The notes: generated by a model not told the origin, from the sequence alone. 64,000 nucleotides of DNA from Guyparkeria halophila (GCF_034479635.1 NZ_CP140153.1:1495501-1559500); one strand, 5' to 3'. Positions 47,023-56,079 are shown, counted from the first letter of the stretch. Numbers and translations are program-made.

Positions 47023-48921
47023 TCAGCGGGTGCCGCTGACATCAAAGTGGGCGCGTACCCAGCGCTGGTGGTCATCGACCACCCGGAAGGCATCGCGCAG
47101 GTGATCGCGCTCCAGGCCCGAGAGCTGGTCCGGGTCGAGCCGGTTGTCCAGCGGCTCACCGCGGCGGGCCTGGCGGGCCTGATGGCGGGCACGCAGCACG
47201 TAGAACAGGCGCCAGGCATCCGCCAGGCCCGCCGCGGCCTGGTCCGACATCCCCCCGGCCCGCGCGACGGCCTGCAGGCGCCGCACCGTGTGCAACTCCG
47301 GCAACCCCAGACTGACCGCCTGCAGGCGGGCGAGATCGGCAATCGGCATCAAGCCGTACCGCTTGAGATCCAGCCGCTCGTCGTGCTGCTCGTCATCGAC
47401 GACCACCAGTCGGCGGAAAAAGCCCAGCGGCATGCGGATGGCCAGCGCGTTGTTGGCCAGACGGCGCTGGAAGATGGTGTTGGATTGCGCCATCGGACGC
47501 ACCGCCGCCCAAAGCCGGTCGAGCAATGATTCGCGCCCGGCGACCACCCGCATGTCGAAGAAGTTGGTGGCCAGCATGATCGAGTGCGATTCCGGTTGTT
47601 CGATCCAGTCATGAAACGTTTGCGTCCAACCGATCAACGACTGACGCCAGTCCGGGGTGGTGGCCATGGTGCCGCCCGGGCAGGGTTCCAGGCCGGCCGC
47701 AGTCAGGCCGTCGGTGACAAAGCGCGCCAAGCGCTCGAACCATTCGCCATGCCGGTCCGGCTCGAAGGCGTCATCGAGTATCAGGGCATTGTCCTGGTCG
47801 GTGAAGGCGGTCTGCTCGCGCCGCCCCTGGCTGCCCAGGGCCGCCCAGGCCCAGGCGACGGGTGCCGGACCCAGGGTCTTACTCAGCTCCTGCTCGGCCA
47901 GTTCGGTCAGGCGGCGGGTCATGGCATCGGTGACCGTGACCATGGCCTCGCCCAGCGGCTCGGCCTCCGCGCCGATCGCGACCAACTGGGCTTCCAGATC
48001 CGGCAGGCGCGAGCCGACACGCGCGATGGCCTCGACGTCCGGGGCCGCCATCGCATCGCGCACCAGGTGAATCGAATGGGTGCCCTGGTGGCGCAACAGA
48101 TCGGAGGTCGACAGGATGCCCACCAGCGCCCCGTCCTCGGCGAGCACCGGCAGGTGGTGGATGTTGTGCCGCGAGAACAGCAAGGACGCCTCGAAGGCCG
48201 AGCCTGTCGGGGCGACCGTGATCAGGGTCTCGGTCATGATCGCGCGCAGTGGCGAGTCGACCGACACGCCCGCGGCAAGGCAACGCCGGCGCAGGTCCCG
48301 GTCGGTGACCAGTCCCACCAACCGGTCGTCCTCGAGCAGCAACAGCGCCGAGACCTGCGCCTCGGTCATGATCTCGGCGCCCTGGCGGATGGGGGTATCC
48401 GGCGAGGCGGTGATCGGCTCGCGTCGCAACAGGGCCTCGACCGTTGCCGCCATCAGCCCCTCCGGACGACCGCCCTGGCCCAGCTCGCTCAGGGCGCGCT
48501 CGAGGCGCTCGCGCCGCGTGCGTTCGAAACGCCAGGCGAACACGGGGTGCGCCGCGAGCAGCTCCTCAAACGCCGGCAACGGCAACTGGTAGAGCAGGCT
48601 GTCCTCGACCACGGCCACGGTGGCCGCACCGCCATCGTCGTCCGCGCGGGTATCGTGTTCGGTCGCATCGGGGGCATCGAGGTACAGGTCGGTCTCGCCG
48701 AGCTTTTCGCGCAGGCGACCATCGGGTTCGCGCACGGCCAGCGCACCACTGCGCACGATCCACAGGCCGGGCTCGGCATCGGGTGGCGGGAAGGGCCGGC
48801 CACGGCGCAGGTAGCGCACCGTCAGGCGGCGCGGCAAGGCGTCGAGCACCGCGGCGGGCAGCTCGGCGAAGGCCGGCACGCCGGCGATGAAATCGCGTAT
48901 TTCCCAGAGTTCCGCGGCCAT
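47023..48921 (-). CDS. Cyclic-nucleotide-binding/CBS/DUF294 nucleotidyltransferase protein
   Basis: 632 residues in four modules: an N-terminal cNMP-binding-like domain (about 10-125, WIVRSGALAVREPDG); a tandem CBS pair (about 160-285, with MTEAQVSALLLLEDDRLVGLVTDRDLRRR and HNIHHLPVLAEDGALVGILSTSDLLRH); a DUF294 nucleotidyltransferase core with AWAALGSQGRREQTAFTDQDNALIL near 355; and a DUF294 C-terminal helical region. GSQGRRE plus DQD matches the GSxxRxE...DxD catalytic pattern of the Pol-beta fold. Members are predicted signal-dependent nucleotidyl- or protein-modifying transferases, resembling GlnD. The start ATG follows AAGGAGCCAAG. It is probably cotranscribed with the downstream exonuclease. 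Confidence 0.9.
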   Translation of the reverse strand: MAAELWEIRDFIAGVPAFAELPAAVLDALPRRLTVRYLRRGRPFPPPDAEPGLWIVRSGALAVREPDGRLREKLGETDLYLDAPDATEHDTRADDDGGAATVAVVEDSLLYQLPLPAFEELLAAHPVFAWRFERTRRERLERALSELGQGGRPEGLMAATVEALLRREPITASPDTPIRQGAEIMTEAQVSALLLLEDDRLVGLVTDRDLRRRCLAAGVSVDSPLRAIMTETLITVAPTGSAFEASLLFSRHNIHHLPVLAEDGALVGILSTSDLLRHQGTHSIHLVRDAMAAPDVEAIARVGSRLPDLEAQLVAIGAEAEPLGEAMVTVTDAMTRRLTELAEQELSKTLGPAPVAWAWAALGSQGRREQTAFTDQDNALILDDAFEPDRHGEWFERLARFVTDGLTAAGLEPCPGGTMATTPDWRQSLIGWTQTFHDWIEQPESHSIMLATNFFDMRVVAGRESLLDRLWAAVRPMAQSNTIFQRRLANNALAIRMPLGFFRRLVVVDDEQHDERLDLKRYGLMPIADLARLQAVSLGLPELHTVRRLQAVARAGGMSDQAAAGLADAWRLFYVLRARHQARQARRGEPLDNRLDPDQLSGLERDHLRDAFRVVDDHQRWVRAHFDVSGTR

Positions 48922-49003
48922 CTTGGCTCCTTGCCGTCCGGGCCGCCCACCGGCGGGCCCAACGTGGCGATTCGATCAGCGGGGCGCGACGCGGGTCGGG
49001 CCC

Positions 49004-50011
49004 TCAGACCCCATAGTAGCCGCGATACCACTCGACGAAGCGGGCTACGCCCTCCTCGACCGGCGTACTGGGCGCGTAGCCGACGTCGGCCTTGAGGTCG
49101 TCGACGTCGGCGTAGGTGTCCGGCACGTCGCCCGGCTGCATCGGCAGCAGGTTGAGATCGGCCTTCTTGCCGGTGGCCTCCTCGATCAGCTCGATGTAGC
49201 GCAACAGCTCGACCGGCCGGTGGCTGCCGATGTTGTACACCCGCCAGGGGGCGAACGAGGTGCCCGAATCGGGCTCAGCGGCGCTCCAGTCGGCATTGGG
49301 CGTGGCGACGTGGTCGAGCGTGCGGATCACGCCCTCGACGATGTCGTCGATGTAGGTGAAGTCGCGCCGATGATGACCGTGGTTGTAGACGTCGATCGGC
49401 TTGCCTTCGAGGATGTTCTTGGTGAACTTGAACAGCGCCATATCCGGCCGGCCCCACGGACCGTAGACGGTGAAGAACCGCAGCCCCGTGGTGGGCAGGT
49501 CGTAGAGCGAGGCGTAGGTGTGCGCCATCAGCTCGTTGGCCTTCTTGGTCGCGGCATACAGCGACAGCGGGTGATCGACATTGTGATGCACCGAGAACGG
49601 CATCGCGCTGTTCGCGCCGTAGACCGAGCTCGACGAGGCGTAGACCAGGTGCGCGACTTGCGTGTGCCGACAGCCCTCGAGGATGTTGGTAAAGCCCACC
49701 AGGTTGGAATCGATGTAGGCATGCGGGTTCTCGATCGAGTAGCGCACCCCGGCCTGGGCGGCGAGATGCACCACGCGCTCGGGCCGGACGCGCTCGAACA
49801 GCGCGGCCATGCCGGCGCGGTCGGCGACGTCGAGCTTCTCGAAGGAGAAGCCGTCGCGATCGGTCAGCCGGGCCAGGCGGGCCTCCTTGAGGCTGACGTC
49901 GTAGTAGTCGTTGAGGTTGTCCAGCCCGATGACCGTGTCACCGCGGTCGAGCAACCGCGCCGACAACGTCGAGCCAATGAAACCGGCGGCGCCGGTGACC
50001 AGAATCCGCAT
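49004..50011 (-). CDS. NAD-dependent epimerase, probable UDP-glucuronate 4-epimerase
   Basis: 335 residues of the extended short-chain dehydrogenase family. The dinucleotide-binding motif [17 protein letters not shown] is at the N-terminus. Catalytic residues appear as SSSSVYG and YAATKKANE (YxxxK). [18 protein letters not shown] and [13 protein letters not shown] are characteristic of the UDP-glucuronate 4-epimerase/WbpP-like group. It would supply UDP-galacturonate for capsule or lipopolysaccharide. The neighbouring genes are not polysaccharide genes, so it is an isolated supply enzyme. UDP-glucose 4-epimerase activity cannot be excluded, but the NDYYDVxLK motif favours the uronate type. 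Single gene. Confidence 0.88.
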   Translation of the reverse strand: MRILVTGAAGFIGSTLSARLLDRGDTVIGLDNLNDYYDVSLKEARLARLTDRDGFSFEKLDVADRAGMAALFERVRPERVVHLAAQAGVRYSIENPHAYIDSNLVGFTNILEGCRHTQVAHLVYASSSSVYGANSAMPFSVHHNVDHPLSLYAATKKANELMAHTYASLYDLPTTGLRFFTVYGPWGRPDMALFKFTKNILEGKPIDVYNHGHHRRDFTYIDDIVEGVIRTLDHVATPNADWSAAEPDSGTSFAPWRVYNIGSHRPVELLRYIELIEEATGKKADLNLLPMQPGDVPDTYADVDDLKADVGYAPSTPVEEGVARFVEWYRGYYGV

Positions 50012-50281
50012 GCCTACTCCCTTGAACTGATGGGGCGGCCCGCGCCGCGCGCGAGCTCGCCATGGCCGTGATTATGCCTGCCGCGACACCCCCCTCCAAC
50101 CGGGCACGCACGCCGCCCAGAGAGGGCCGCTTCCACCCCGGCAACGGCGCGGGGTTTTGCCCTACCCCCAAGGCTGGAAGACAAAAATTTTTTTCCTCCC
50201 CGATGGTTTTGTTGATGACGACCCCGGCCGGTCGGCGGACAGCCGTGCGGGGACGCGGGGTTACCGGTTTTCCCACCGGGT

Positions 50282-50290
50282 TTATCCACA
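50282..50290 (+). promoter_or_regulatory. DnaA box upstream of nrdAB
   Basis: TTATCCACA matches the consensus TTATNCACA without mismatch. It lies about 52 bases before the first NrdR box, in the position of the known DnaA control sites of E. coli nrdAB. A perfect match is expected about twice by chance in a window this size, so the support is its location. Confidence 0.5.
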
Positions 50291-50341
50291 GGCTGTTCAC
50301 CGCTTGCCCAGAACCTTCCCCCAGCCTGCCCACCAACTAAT

Positions 50342-50389
50342 ACACAGCATATAGTGGTATTGACTCCATCAGAGCACAGTATTTGCGAT
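50342..50389 (+). promoter_or_regulatory. Paired NrdR boxes of nrdAB
   Basis: ACACAGCATATAGTGG at 50342-50357 fits the 16-base NrdR consensus (ACACWATATATWGTGT) at about 13 positions. GCACAGTATTTGCGAT at 50374-50389 fits mainly in its left half. Their starts are 32 bases apart, the three-helical-turn spacing required by NrdR. The ATP/dATP-sensing repressor NrdR is expected to bind here. A TTGACT element lies between the boxes. Confidence 0.65.
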
Positions 50390-50647
50390 TTTCCCAGTTG
50401 ACTTTGCTCGACCAGCGACCACAATCAAGGCCTTCGAGGGGGCAGCGATCGACCCGGTCGCCACCCCCGGATTCGCACCGGCAACGGCCCATCGGCCGGC
50501 CGGTCGACCAGACAAGGGCCGGGCTGACAGCGCGGCCCGTCGCGTTCCGGTTTGCCGGAGCGCGGGACGGACCACCATCGACACAGGGAATCGGCGACCC
50601 GCACGCAGCGGGCCTTCGAACCAGAACACAGAGGACGGACCAGCGGC

Positions 50648-53521
50648 ATGAGCACCAGTCAAACAGTAGAAACCCCGACCCAGGCCTACCACGAGAACGC
50701 CGGCGGCGCGGCCAGCAGCATCGAGAGTGCCGTGGCCGCTCCGGGCCAGGTACGCGTGATTCGACGCAACGGCAAGCTGACCGCCTATGATCCGTCCAAG
50801 ATCAAGGTCGCCATGACCAAGGCCTTCCTCGCCGTCGAGGGCGGCGGTGCGGCGGCCTCCTCGCGTGTGCACGAATCGGTCGAGTCGCTGGTCTCGCTGA
50901 TCGACCAGGCGCTCAAGCGTCGCCTGCCGGGCGGCGGCACCGTCCACATCGAGGACATCCAGGACCAGGTCGAGCTGGCGCTGATGCGCGAAGGCCACCA
51001 CAAGGTTGCCCGTGCCTACGTCCTCTACCGCGAGAGCCAGGCGCAGAAGCGTGCCGCCGAGATGGACGAGCAGGCCGAGGCCGCGCCGCAGACCAGCCTC
51101 AACGTGACCCGCTACGACGGCACCACCGAGCCGCTGGACACCGTTCGCCTGTCGCGCCTGGTCGACGAGGCCTGCGCCGGTTTGGAGAGCGTCGATAACC
51201 AGCGCATCGTCGACGAGACCATCCGCAACCTCTACGACGGCGTCGCCGAGCACGAGGTCAGCACCGCGCTGGTGATGAGCGCGCGCACCCTGATCGAGAT
51301 CGACCCGGCCTACTCCCAGGTTGCCGCCCGCCTGCTGCTCGACTCCATGCGCACCGAGGCGCTGCGTTTCGTGCACAACCCGGTGACCGCCTGCACCCAG
51401 TCCGAGATGGCATCCATCTACCCGGCCTACTTCAAGGAATACATCAAGGTGGGCGTCGAGCATGAGCTGCTCGACCCGACCCTGCAGCAGTACGACCTCG
51501 ATCGCCTCGGCCAGGCACTGGATCACGAGCGTGACCTGCAGTTCACCTATCTGGGCCTGCAGACGCTCTACGACCGTTACTTCCTGCACCAGGACGACGT
51601 GCGCTTCGAGCTGCCGCAGGCGTTCTTCATGCGCGTCGCCATGGGCCTGGCGATAAACGAGATCGACCGCGAGGAGCGCGCCGTCGAATTCTACCGCCTG
51701 CTGTCGTCGTTCGACTTCATGTCCTCGACCCCGACGCTGTTCAACTCCGGCACCCTGCGCCCGCAGCTGTCTTCCTGCTACCTGACCACCGTGCCGGACC
51801 ACCTCGACGGCATCTACGGCTCGATCCGCGACAACGCCCTGCTCTCCAAGTTCGCCGGCGGTCTGGGCAACGACTGGACCCGCGTCCGGGCGCTGGGCAG
51901 CCACATCAAGGGCACCAACGGCAAGTCCCAGGGCGTCGTGCCGTTCCTCAAGGTGGCCAACGACACCGCCGTGGCGGTCAACCAGGGCGGCAAGCGCAAG
52001 GGCGCGGTCTGCGCCTACCTGGAAACCTGGCACCTGGACATCGAGGAATTCCTCGACCTGCGCAAGAACACCGGTGATGACCGTCGCCGCACCCACGACA
52101 TGAACACCGCCAACTGGGTGCCGGACCTGTTCATGAAGCGGGTCGCCGAGGAAGCCGACTGGACGCTGTTCTCGCCGGCCGAGTGCCCCGACCTGCACGA
52201 TCTCTCCGGCACCGCCTTCGAGAAGGCCTACACCGCCTACGAGGAGAAGGCCGAACGGGGCGAGATCAAGAACTTCCGCAAGATTCCGGCGGTCAATCTG
52301 TGGCGCCGCATGCTCTCGATGCTGTTCGAGACCGGTCACCCGTGGGTCACCTTCAAGGACCCCTGCAACCTGCGTTACACCAACCAGCACGCCGGCGTGG
52401 TACACAGCTCCAACCTCTGCACCGAGATCACCCTGCACACCAACGACTCCGAGATCGCCGTGTGCAACCTGGGCTCGGTCAACCTGGCGCAGCACACCAC
52501 CGAGAACGGCATCGACGAGGAGAAGGTCCAGCGCACCATCAAGACGGCGATGCGCATGCTCGACAACGTGATCGAGTACAACTACTACTCGGTGCCGCAG
52601 GCGCGCAATTCCAACCTGCGCCACCGCCCGGTGGGCCTGGGGATCATGGGTTTCCAGGATGCGCTCTACAAGCAGAAGATCGCCTACGGCTCGGATGCGG
52701 CGGTCGAGTTCGCCGACCGCTCCATGGAGACGGTCAGCTACCACACCATCTCCGCCTCCAGTGATCTGGCCGCCGAGCGGGGTCGTTACGCGAGCTACGA
52801 GGGCTCGCTGTGGAGCCGCGGCATCCTGCCGATCGACTCGATCGAGCTGCTGGCCGAATCGCGTGGCGAGTACCTCGACATGAACACGGATCAGACCCTG
52901 GACTGGAACGCCCTGCGCAAGAAGATCAAGAAACAGGGCATGCGCAACTCCAACACCATGGCGATCGCGCCGACGGCCACCATCTCGAACATCTGCGGCG
53001 TGTCGCAGTCGATCGAGCCGACCTTCGAGAACCTGTTCGTCAAGTCGAACCTCTCGGGCGAGTTCACCGTGGTCAACCCGTACCTGGTCCGCGATCTCAA
53101 GGATCTCGGCCTGTGGGACGAGGTCATGGTCAACGATCTCAAGTACTTCGACGGCTCGGTGCAGGCGATCGACCGCGTGCCGGACGAGCTCAAGCAGCTC
53201 TACGCCACCGCCTTCGAGATCGACCCGCGCTGGCTGATCGAGGCCGGTTCGCGCCGCCAGAAGTGGATCGATCAGGCCCAGTCCCTGAACCTGTACATGG
53301 CCGAGCCCTCGGGTCCGAAGATCGACAACATGTACAAGCTCGCCTGGGTACGTGGCCTCAAGACCACCTACTACCTGCGTGCCGCCTCCAAGACGCGGAT
53401 CGAGAAGACCACGATGAACAAGCTCGACGGCAAGCTGCGCGGCGTGTCCGCCGACCCGCAGGCCGCCGCCGGCCCGCAGGCCTGTTCCATCGACGATCCC
53501 GAGTGCGAGGCCTGCCAGTAA
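50648..53521 (+). CDS. nrdA: Ribonucleotide reductase class I, large subunit NrdA
   Basis: 957 residues, long for NrdA (E. coli 761). The extra N-terminus holds a full ATP-cone (about 35-130, VRVIRRNGKLTAYDPSKIKVAMTKAF) and a second ATP-cone-like region (about 155-250, LNVTRYDGTTEPLDTVRLSRLV), as in Pseudomonas and Chlamydia NrdA. The catalytic barrel has SSCYLTTVPD and NLCTEITL, supplying the two reducible active-site cysteines. The C-terminus ends ECEACQ, the redox CxxC pair. It reduces ribonucleoside diphosphates with the radical supplied by NrdB. The ATG at 50648 follows AGAGGACGG; an in-frame upstream extension is not conserved. nrdB follows at 122 bases. Confidence 0.97.
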   Translation: MSTSQTVETPTQAYHENAGGAASSIESAVAAPGQVRVIRRNGKLTAYDPSKIKVAMTKAFLAVEGGGAAASSRVHESVESLVSLIDQALKRRLPGGGTVHIEDIQDQVELALMREGHHKVARAYVLYRESQAQKRAAEMDEQAEAAPQTSLNVTRYDGTTEPLDTVRLSRLVDEACAGLESVDNQRIVDETIRNLYDGVAEHEVSTALVMSARTLIEIDPAYSQVAARLLLDSMRTEALRFVHNPVTACTQSEMASIYPAYFKEYIKVGVEHELLDPTLQQYDLDRLGQALDHERDLQFTYLGLQTLYDRYFLHQDDVRFELPQAFFMRVAMGLAINEIDREERAVEFYRLLSSFDFMSSTPTLFNSGTLRPQLSSCYLTTVPDHLDGIYGSIRDNALLSKFAGGLGNDWTRVRALGSHIKGTNGKSQGVVPFLKVANDTAVAVNQGGKRKGAVCAYLETWHLDIEEFLDLRKNTGDDRRRTHDMNTANWVPDLFMKRVAEEADWTLFSPAECPDLHDLSGTAFEKAYTAYEEKAERGEIKNFRKIPAVNLWRRMLSMLFETGHPWVTFKDPCNLRYTNQHAGVVHSSNLCTEITLHTNDSEIAVCNLGSVNLAQHTTENGIDEEKVQRTIKTAMRMLDNVIEYNYYSVPQARNSNLRHRPVGLGIMGFQDALYKQKIAYGSDAAVEFADRSMETVSYHTISASSDLAAERGRYASYEGSLWSRGILPIDSIELLAESRGEYLDMNTDQTLDWNALRKKIKKQGMRNSNTMAIAPTATISNICGVSQSIEPTFENLFVKSNLSGEFTVVNPYLVRDLKDLGLWDEVMVNDLKYFDGSVQAIDRVPDELKQLYATAFEIDPRWLIEAGSRRQKWIDQAQSLNLYMAEPSGPKIDNMYKLAWVRGLKTTYYLRAASKTRIEKTTMNKLDGKLRGVSADPQAAAGPQACSIDDPECEACQ

Positions 53522-53588
53522 GACCGGCGATCAAGGTCGGCGCTCAAGGCGAGCCCCGCAAGGCGTACCCCGATTAATTGTGAATAGC

Positions 53589-53611
53589 GCCGGGCAGCCG
53601 CCCTGCCCGGC
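53589..53611 (+). other. Hairpin in the nrdA-nrdB spacer
   Basis: GCCGGGCAG and CTGCCCGGC pair perfectly (9 bp) around a CCGCC loop. No T-run follows, so it is not a normal intrinsic terminator. It could stabilise or partly attenuate the nrdAB message. The spacer then carries the strong site AAAAGGAGAAAGAC for nrdB. Confidence 0.6.
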
Positions 53612-53643
53612 CCGGTGACCCACCGGAGAAAAAGGAGAAAGAC

Positions 53644-54846
53644 ATGCTCGATTGGAATGATCCGCTCAAGAAAGGTGACGACAACCCGCAACCGGCCGGC
53701 CAGCCGCAGCCGTCGCACGACGCGGCCAGCGTGATGCCCGCCGCCTACGACGATGGTCAGGAGCATCACTTCGACCCGTCGCTGGCCGAGGGCGCCGACC
53801 AGACCGGTCTGGGTGGCATCGAGGCCAACGCCGGTCGCGTCGACGTCTCGGAAAAGCGCATCATCAACGCCACTGCCGACGTCAACCAGCTGCTGCCGCT
53901 GAAATACCAGTGGGCCTGGGAGAAGTACCTCGCCGGCTGCAACAACCACTGGATGCCCACCGAGGTTTCCATGCAGGCGGATCTGGCCCTGTGGAAATCC
54001 AAGGACGGCCTGACCCAGGACGAGCGCAACATGGTGATGCGCAACCTCGGCTTTTTCGCCACCGCGGAGTCCCTGGTCGCCAACAACATCGTGCTTGCCG
54101 TCTACGAGCAGGTTACCAACCCCGAGTGCCGCCAGTACCTGCTGCGACAGGCGTTCGAGGAAGCGGTGCACACCCACACCTTCCAGTACATCGTCGACAG
54201 CCTCGGTCTGGCCGAGGGCGAGCTGTTCAACATGTACCGCGAGGTGCCGTCGATCACCGCCAAGGACTCCTGGGCACTGAAATACACCCAGGACCTGTCC
54301 GAAGGCACCTTCAACACCTCCACGCAGGAAGGCGCGCAGAACTTCCTGCGTGACCTGGTCGCCTTCTACGTGGTCTTCGAGGGCATGTGGTTCTACACCG
54401 GGTTTGCGCAGATCCTGTCGCTGGGCCGTCGCAACAAGATGACCGGCATCGCCGAGCAGTACCAGTACATCATGCGCGACGAGTCCATCCACCTGAACTT
54501 CGGCATCGACCTGATCAACCAGATCAAGATCGAGAACCCGGAACTGTGGGGCGAGGCCTTCCAGCACGAAGTCCACGAGATGCTGCGCGAGGCCTGCGAA
54601 CTCGAAATCGACTACGCCCGCGACACCATCCCCAACGGCCTGCTCGGCCTGAACGCCGAGATGTGCGAGGAGTACATGCACTTCATCACCAACCGCCGCT
54701 GCAGCCAGATCGGCCTGGCCGAGCTCTACCCGGGGGCTACCAACCCGTTCCCGTGGATGAGCGAAGTGGTCGATCTGAAGAAGGAGAAGAACTTCTTTGA
54801 GACTCGGGTTACGGATTATCAGACTGGGGGTGCGCTGACCTGGTAA
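53644..54846 (+). CDS. nrdB: Ribonucleotide reductase class I beta subunit, class Ic-like (radical Tyr replaced by Phe)
   Basis: 400 residues. The six metal ligands are all present, at Glu142 (TAESLVANN), Glu173 and His176 ([13 protein letters not shown]), Glu246 (FEGMWFY), Glu280 and His283 (RDESIHLNF). Two features depart from class Ia. The first ligand is Glu rather than Asp. The residue four after the first His, where the stable tyrosyl radical sits (Tyr122 in E. coli), is Phe180. Every spacing between ligands (31, 3, 70, 34, 3) equals that of Chlamydia trachomatis R2, the prototype Mn/Fe class Ic enzyme with Phe127. I therefore infer a tyrosine-free heterometallic cofactor; Mn2 (class Id) is the alternative. 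Ends in [20 protein letters not shown]. Confidence 0.95.
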   Translation: MLDWNDPLKKGDDNPQPAGQPQPSHDAASVMPAAYDDGQEHHFDPSLAEGADQTGLGGIEANAGRVDVSEKRIINATADVNQLLPLKYQWAWEKYLAGCNNHWMPTEVSMQADLALWKSKDGLTQDERNMVMRNLGFFATAESLVANNIVLAVYEQVTNPECRQYLLRQAFEEAVHTHTFQYIVDSLGLAEGELFNMYREVPSITAKDSWALKYTQDLSEGTFNTSTQEGAQNFLRDLVAFYVVFEGMWFYTGFAQILSLGRRNKMTGIAEQYQYIMRDESIHLNFGIDLINQIKIENPELWGEAFQHEVHEMLREACELEIDYARDTIPNGLLGLNAEMCEEYMHFITNRRCSQIGLAELYPGATNPFPWMSEVVDLKKEKNFFETRVTDYQTGGALTW

Positions 54847-54878
54847 GAGCTCGGCCGGCAGCTTGAAGATGTGAGAAA

Positions 54879-54912
54879 ACGCCCCGCTAGCAAAGCCAGC
54901 GGGGCGTCTTAA
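54879..54912 (+). terminator. Terminator of nrdAB
   Basis: ACGCCCCGCT pairs perfectly with AGCGGGGCGT around a 9-base loop, 30 bases after the nrdB stop. The tail CTTAATTT is only moderately T-rich. Confidence 0.8.
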
Positions 54913-54976
54913 TTTCCACTTCTGGTTGACTAACACGCACGGCCAGCTTTTTGACAGCGCACATTAGGGCATATTT

Positions 54977-55639
54977 ATGAACTTACTTCCCGATTTGCTT
55001 AGGAACTTCGATCGCGGACCCACCACTATATTTAGAGGACATGCAGATTCCTCATGGCAAGCAATCCCATCCATTGGACGAAGCTTTAGTGGCGACTGGG
55101 AGAAGGTGCTCGATAAAGAAAAAGCCATATTAGAAGAGTTTAAAAATAGAAGTATTGCTTCTCTTTCAGTTACGCCAAAATCGGATATCGATTGGCTTTG
55201 CTTGATGCAACATCATGGGTGCCCGACACGTCTGCTGGACTACACGCTAAACCCTCTTATAGCTATATATTTTGCCTCAGACCCAACAATAGAGGCAGAT
55301 GGAGAAGTCATAATAGCCAAATACAAACGTTCAGAAGCGAGTGTACCCAACGATGGGCTTTTTGACATAGAGTTCCCTTTTGCATATCACCCTCCTCACA
55401 TCACAGAACGAATTGTTGGACAGGCTGGTTGTTTTGTATGCTCAGCGACTCCTAACCGAGAATTAGTAGGATCCGAGCAGAAAGGTATAAAGATTCCCGC
55501 CGGACACAAAATAAGACTTCGAAAAGAACTTAGCGTTCTTGGCATATCATACTCCAGTATCTTTCCCGGCTTGGACGGAATTTGCGGTGATTTAAGGGAC
55601 ACCATTGAAAGCGATCTTGAACTCGAGGACTTGTTTTAA
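54977..55639 (+). CDS. FRG-domain protein (AT-rich, probably acquired)
   Basis: 220 residues. The domain-defining motif is IFRGHADSSWQAIPSIGR (FRG at 19-21, then Trp and PS), and the second hallmark LMQHHGCPTRLLDYTLNPLIAIYFA is at about 76-100. FRG domains (named after the FRG triad) occur in proteins of unknown biochemistry, often in variable or defence-associated loci. No partner nuclease, toxin or sensor gene is adjacent. The base composition is strikingly AT-rich (Lys AAA/AAG, Ile ATA codons) compared with the GC-rich neighbours, which indicates recent transfer. No good ribosome-binding site precedes the ATG. It abuts the repeat-rich stretch on its 3' side. Confidence 0.8.
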   Translation: MNLLPDLLRNFDRGPTTIFRGHADSSWQAIPSIGRSFSGDWEKVLDKEKAILEEFKNRSIASLSVTPKSDIDWLCLMQHHGCPTRLLDYTLNPLIAIYFASDPTIEADGEVIIAKYKRSEASVPNDGLFDIEFPFAYHPPHITERIVGQAGCFVCSATPNRELVGSEQKGIKIPAGHKIRLRKELSVLGISYSSIFPGLDGICGDLRDTIESDLELEDLF

Positions 55640-55730
55640 TTTAAATCAAATCGGAGCAGAAGAATTCGCGCTTAGGTAAAGTTTCGCACGCTCCAGAAAT
55701 AGAGCGTTCATCTCTATGCCACCATGCCAA
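55640..55730. other. AT-rich to GC-rich junction
   Basis: The low-GC segment that carries the FRG gene ends near 55680, where TTTCGCACGC begins. The same ten bases open the sequence before the third structured repeat at 57844, so this decamer may be part of the repeat unit or an insertion boundary. Confidence 0.35.
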
Positions 55731-55936
55731 GCGCGCGAGGCACTTTCTCTTGCTTGCCCAAGAGAAAGTGCCCAAAGAGAACGGCACCCCTCGCCTTGGC
55801 CCTGCGGGCTTCCCTCCCGTCCGAGGTGCCGCGGACGGGTCGGTTCGACGCGACGTCGTGTCGCGGCGAACCTCAGCGCCACGTCCATGTGGCGCTGACC
55901 CTGCGGCACCCCGGCCGCTCGGCAAGGGCGAAGGGG
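55731..55936 (+). repeat. Structured repeat, copy A (forward, short-arm form)
   Basis: First of four related elements. It opens with a 14-bp hairpin (GGCACTTTCTCTTG, CTTGCC, CAAGAGAAAGTGCC), followed by a single-stranded-like linker containing CCCAAAGAGAA and CACCCC. Next comes a closing stem (GGTGCCGC...GGGTC, 55825-55841, with GACCC-T-GCGGCACC, 55897-55910). Two arms sit inside it: GGTTCGACGCGAC/GTCGCGGCGAACC (55842-55872) and TCAGCGCCAC/GTGGCGCTGA (55873-55898). No protein is encoded. Confidence 0.85.
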
Positions 55937-56013
55937 ATCGACGAGTCTGGTAATTCGGTGCCAAGAACAACTTGATTGGTGCTGCTTTGGGTTGGGCACG
56001 CGCTCTTGGCGCG

Positions 56014-56079
56014 TTTCGCGAGCGGGGCTCGCTCCCACGGGGGATCTGGTGGTTGTGGGAGCGAGCCCCGCTCGCGAAA
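56014..56079. repeat. Perfect inverted pair of GTGGGAGC-type REP units
   Basis: Two 25-base arms, 56014-56038 and 56055-56079, are exact reverse complements around a 16-base spacer. Each arm is itself a small hairpin (GCGAGC...GCTCGC) with an outer head GTGGGA and tail GCGAAA. This resembles the REP units common in Pseudomonas but is unrelated to the RAYT-side family at 45.6 kb. Confidence 0.92.

Larger units (their letters stand above)
50012..50647. other. Regulatory region between divergent epimerase and nrdAB
   Basis: Noncoding, 636 bases. It contains an A5T7 run at 50183-50194, a DnaA box (50282), paired NrdR boxes (50342-50389), and a transcribed leader of about 260 bases before the nrdA start, in which no clear second promoter was found. 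A TTGACT -35-like element at 50360-50365 lies between the NrdR boxes, but the matching -10 is poor. Confidence 0.5.

Noticed and set aside
50183-50194. A5T7 run as an intrinsic terminator
   Set aside because: It has no GC-rich stem beside it and lies upstream of both divergent genes.
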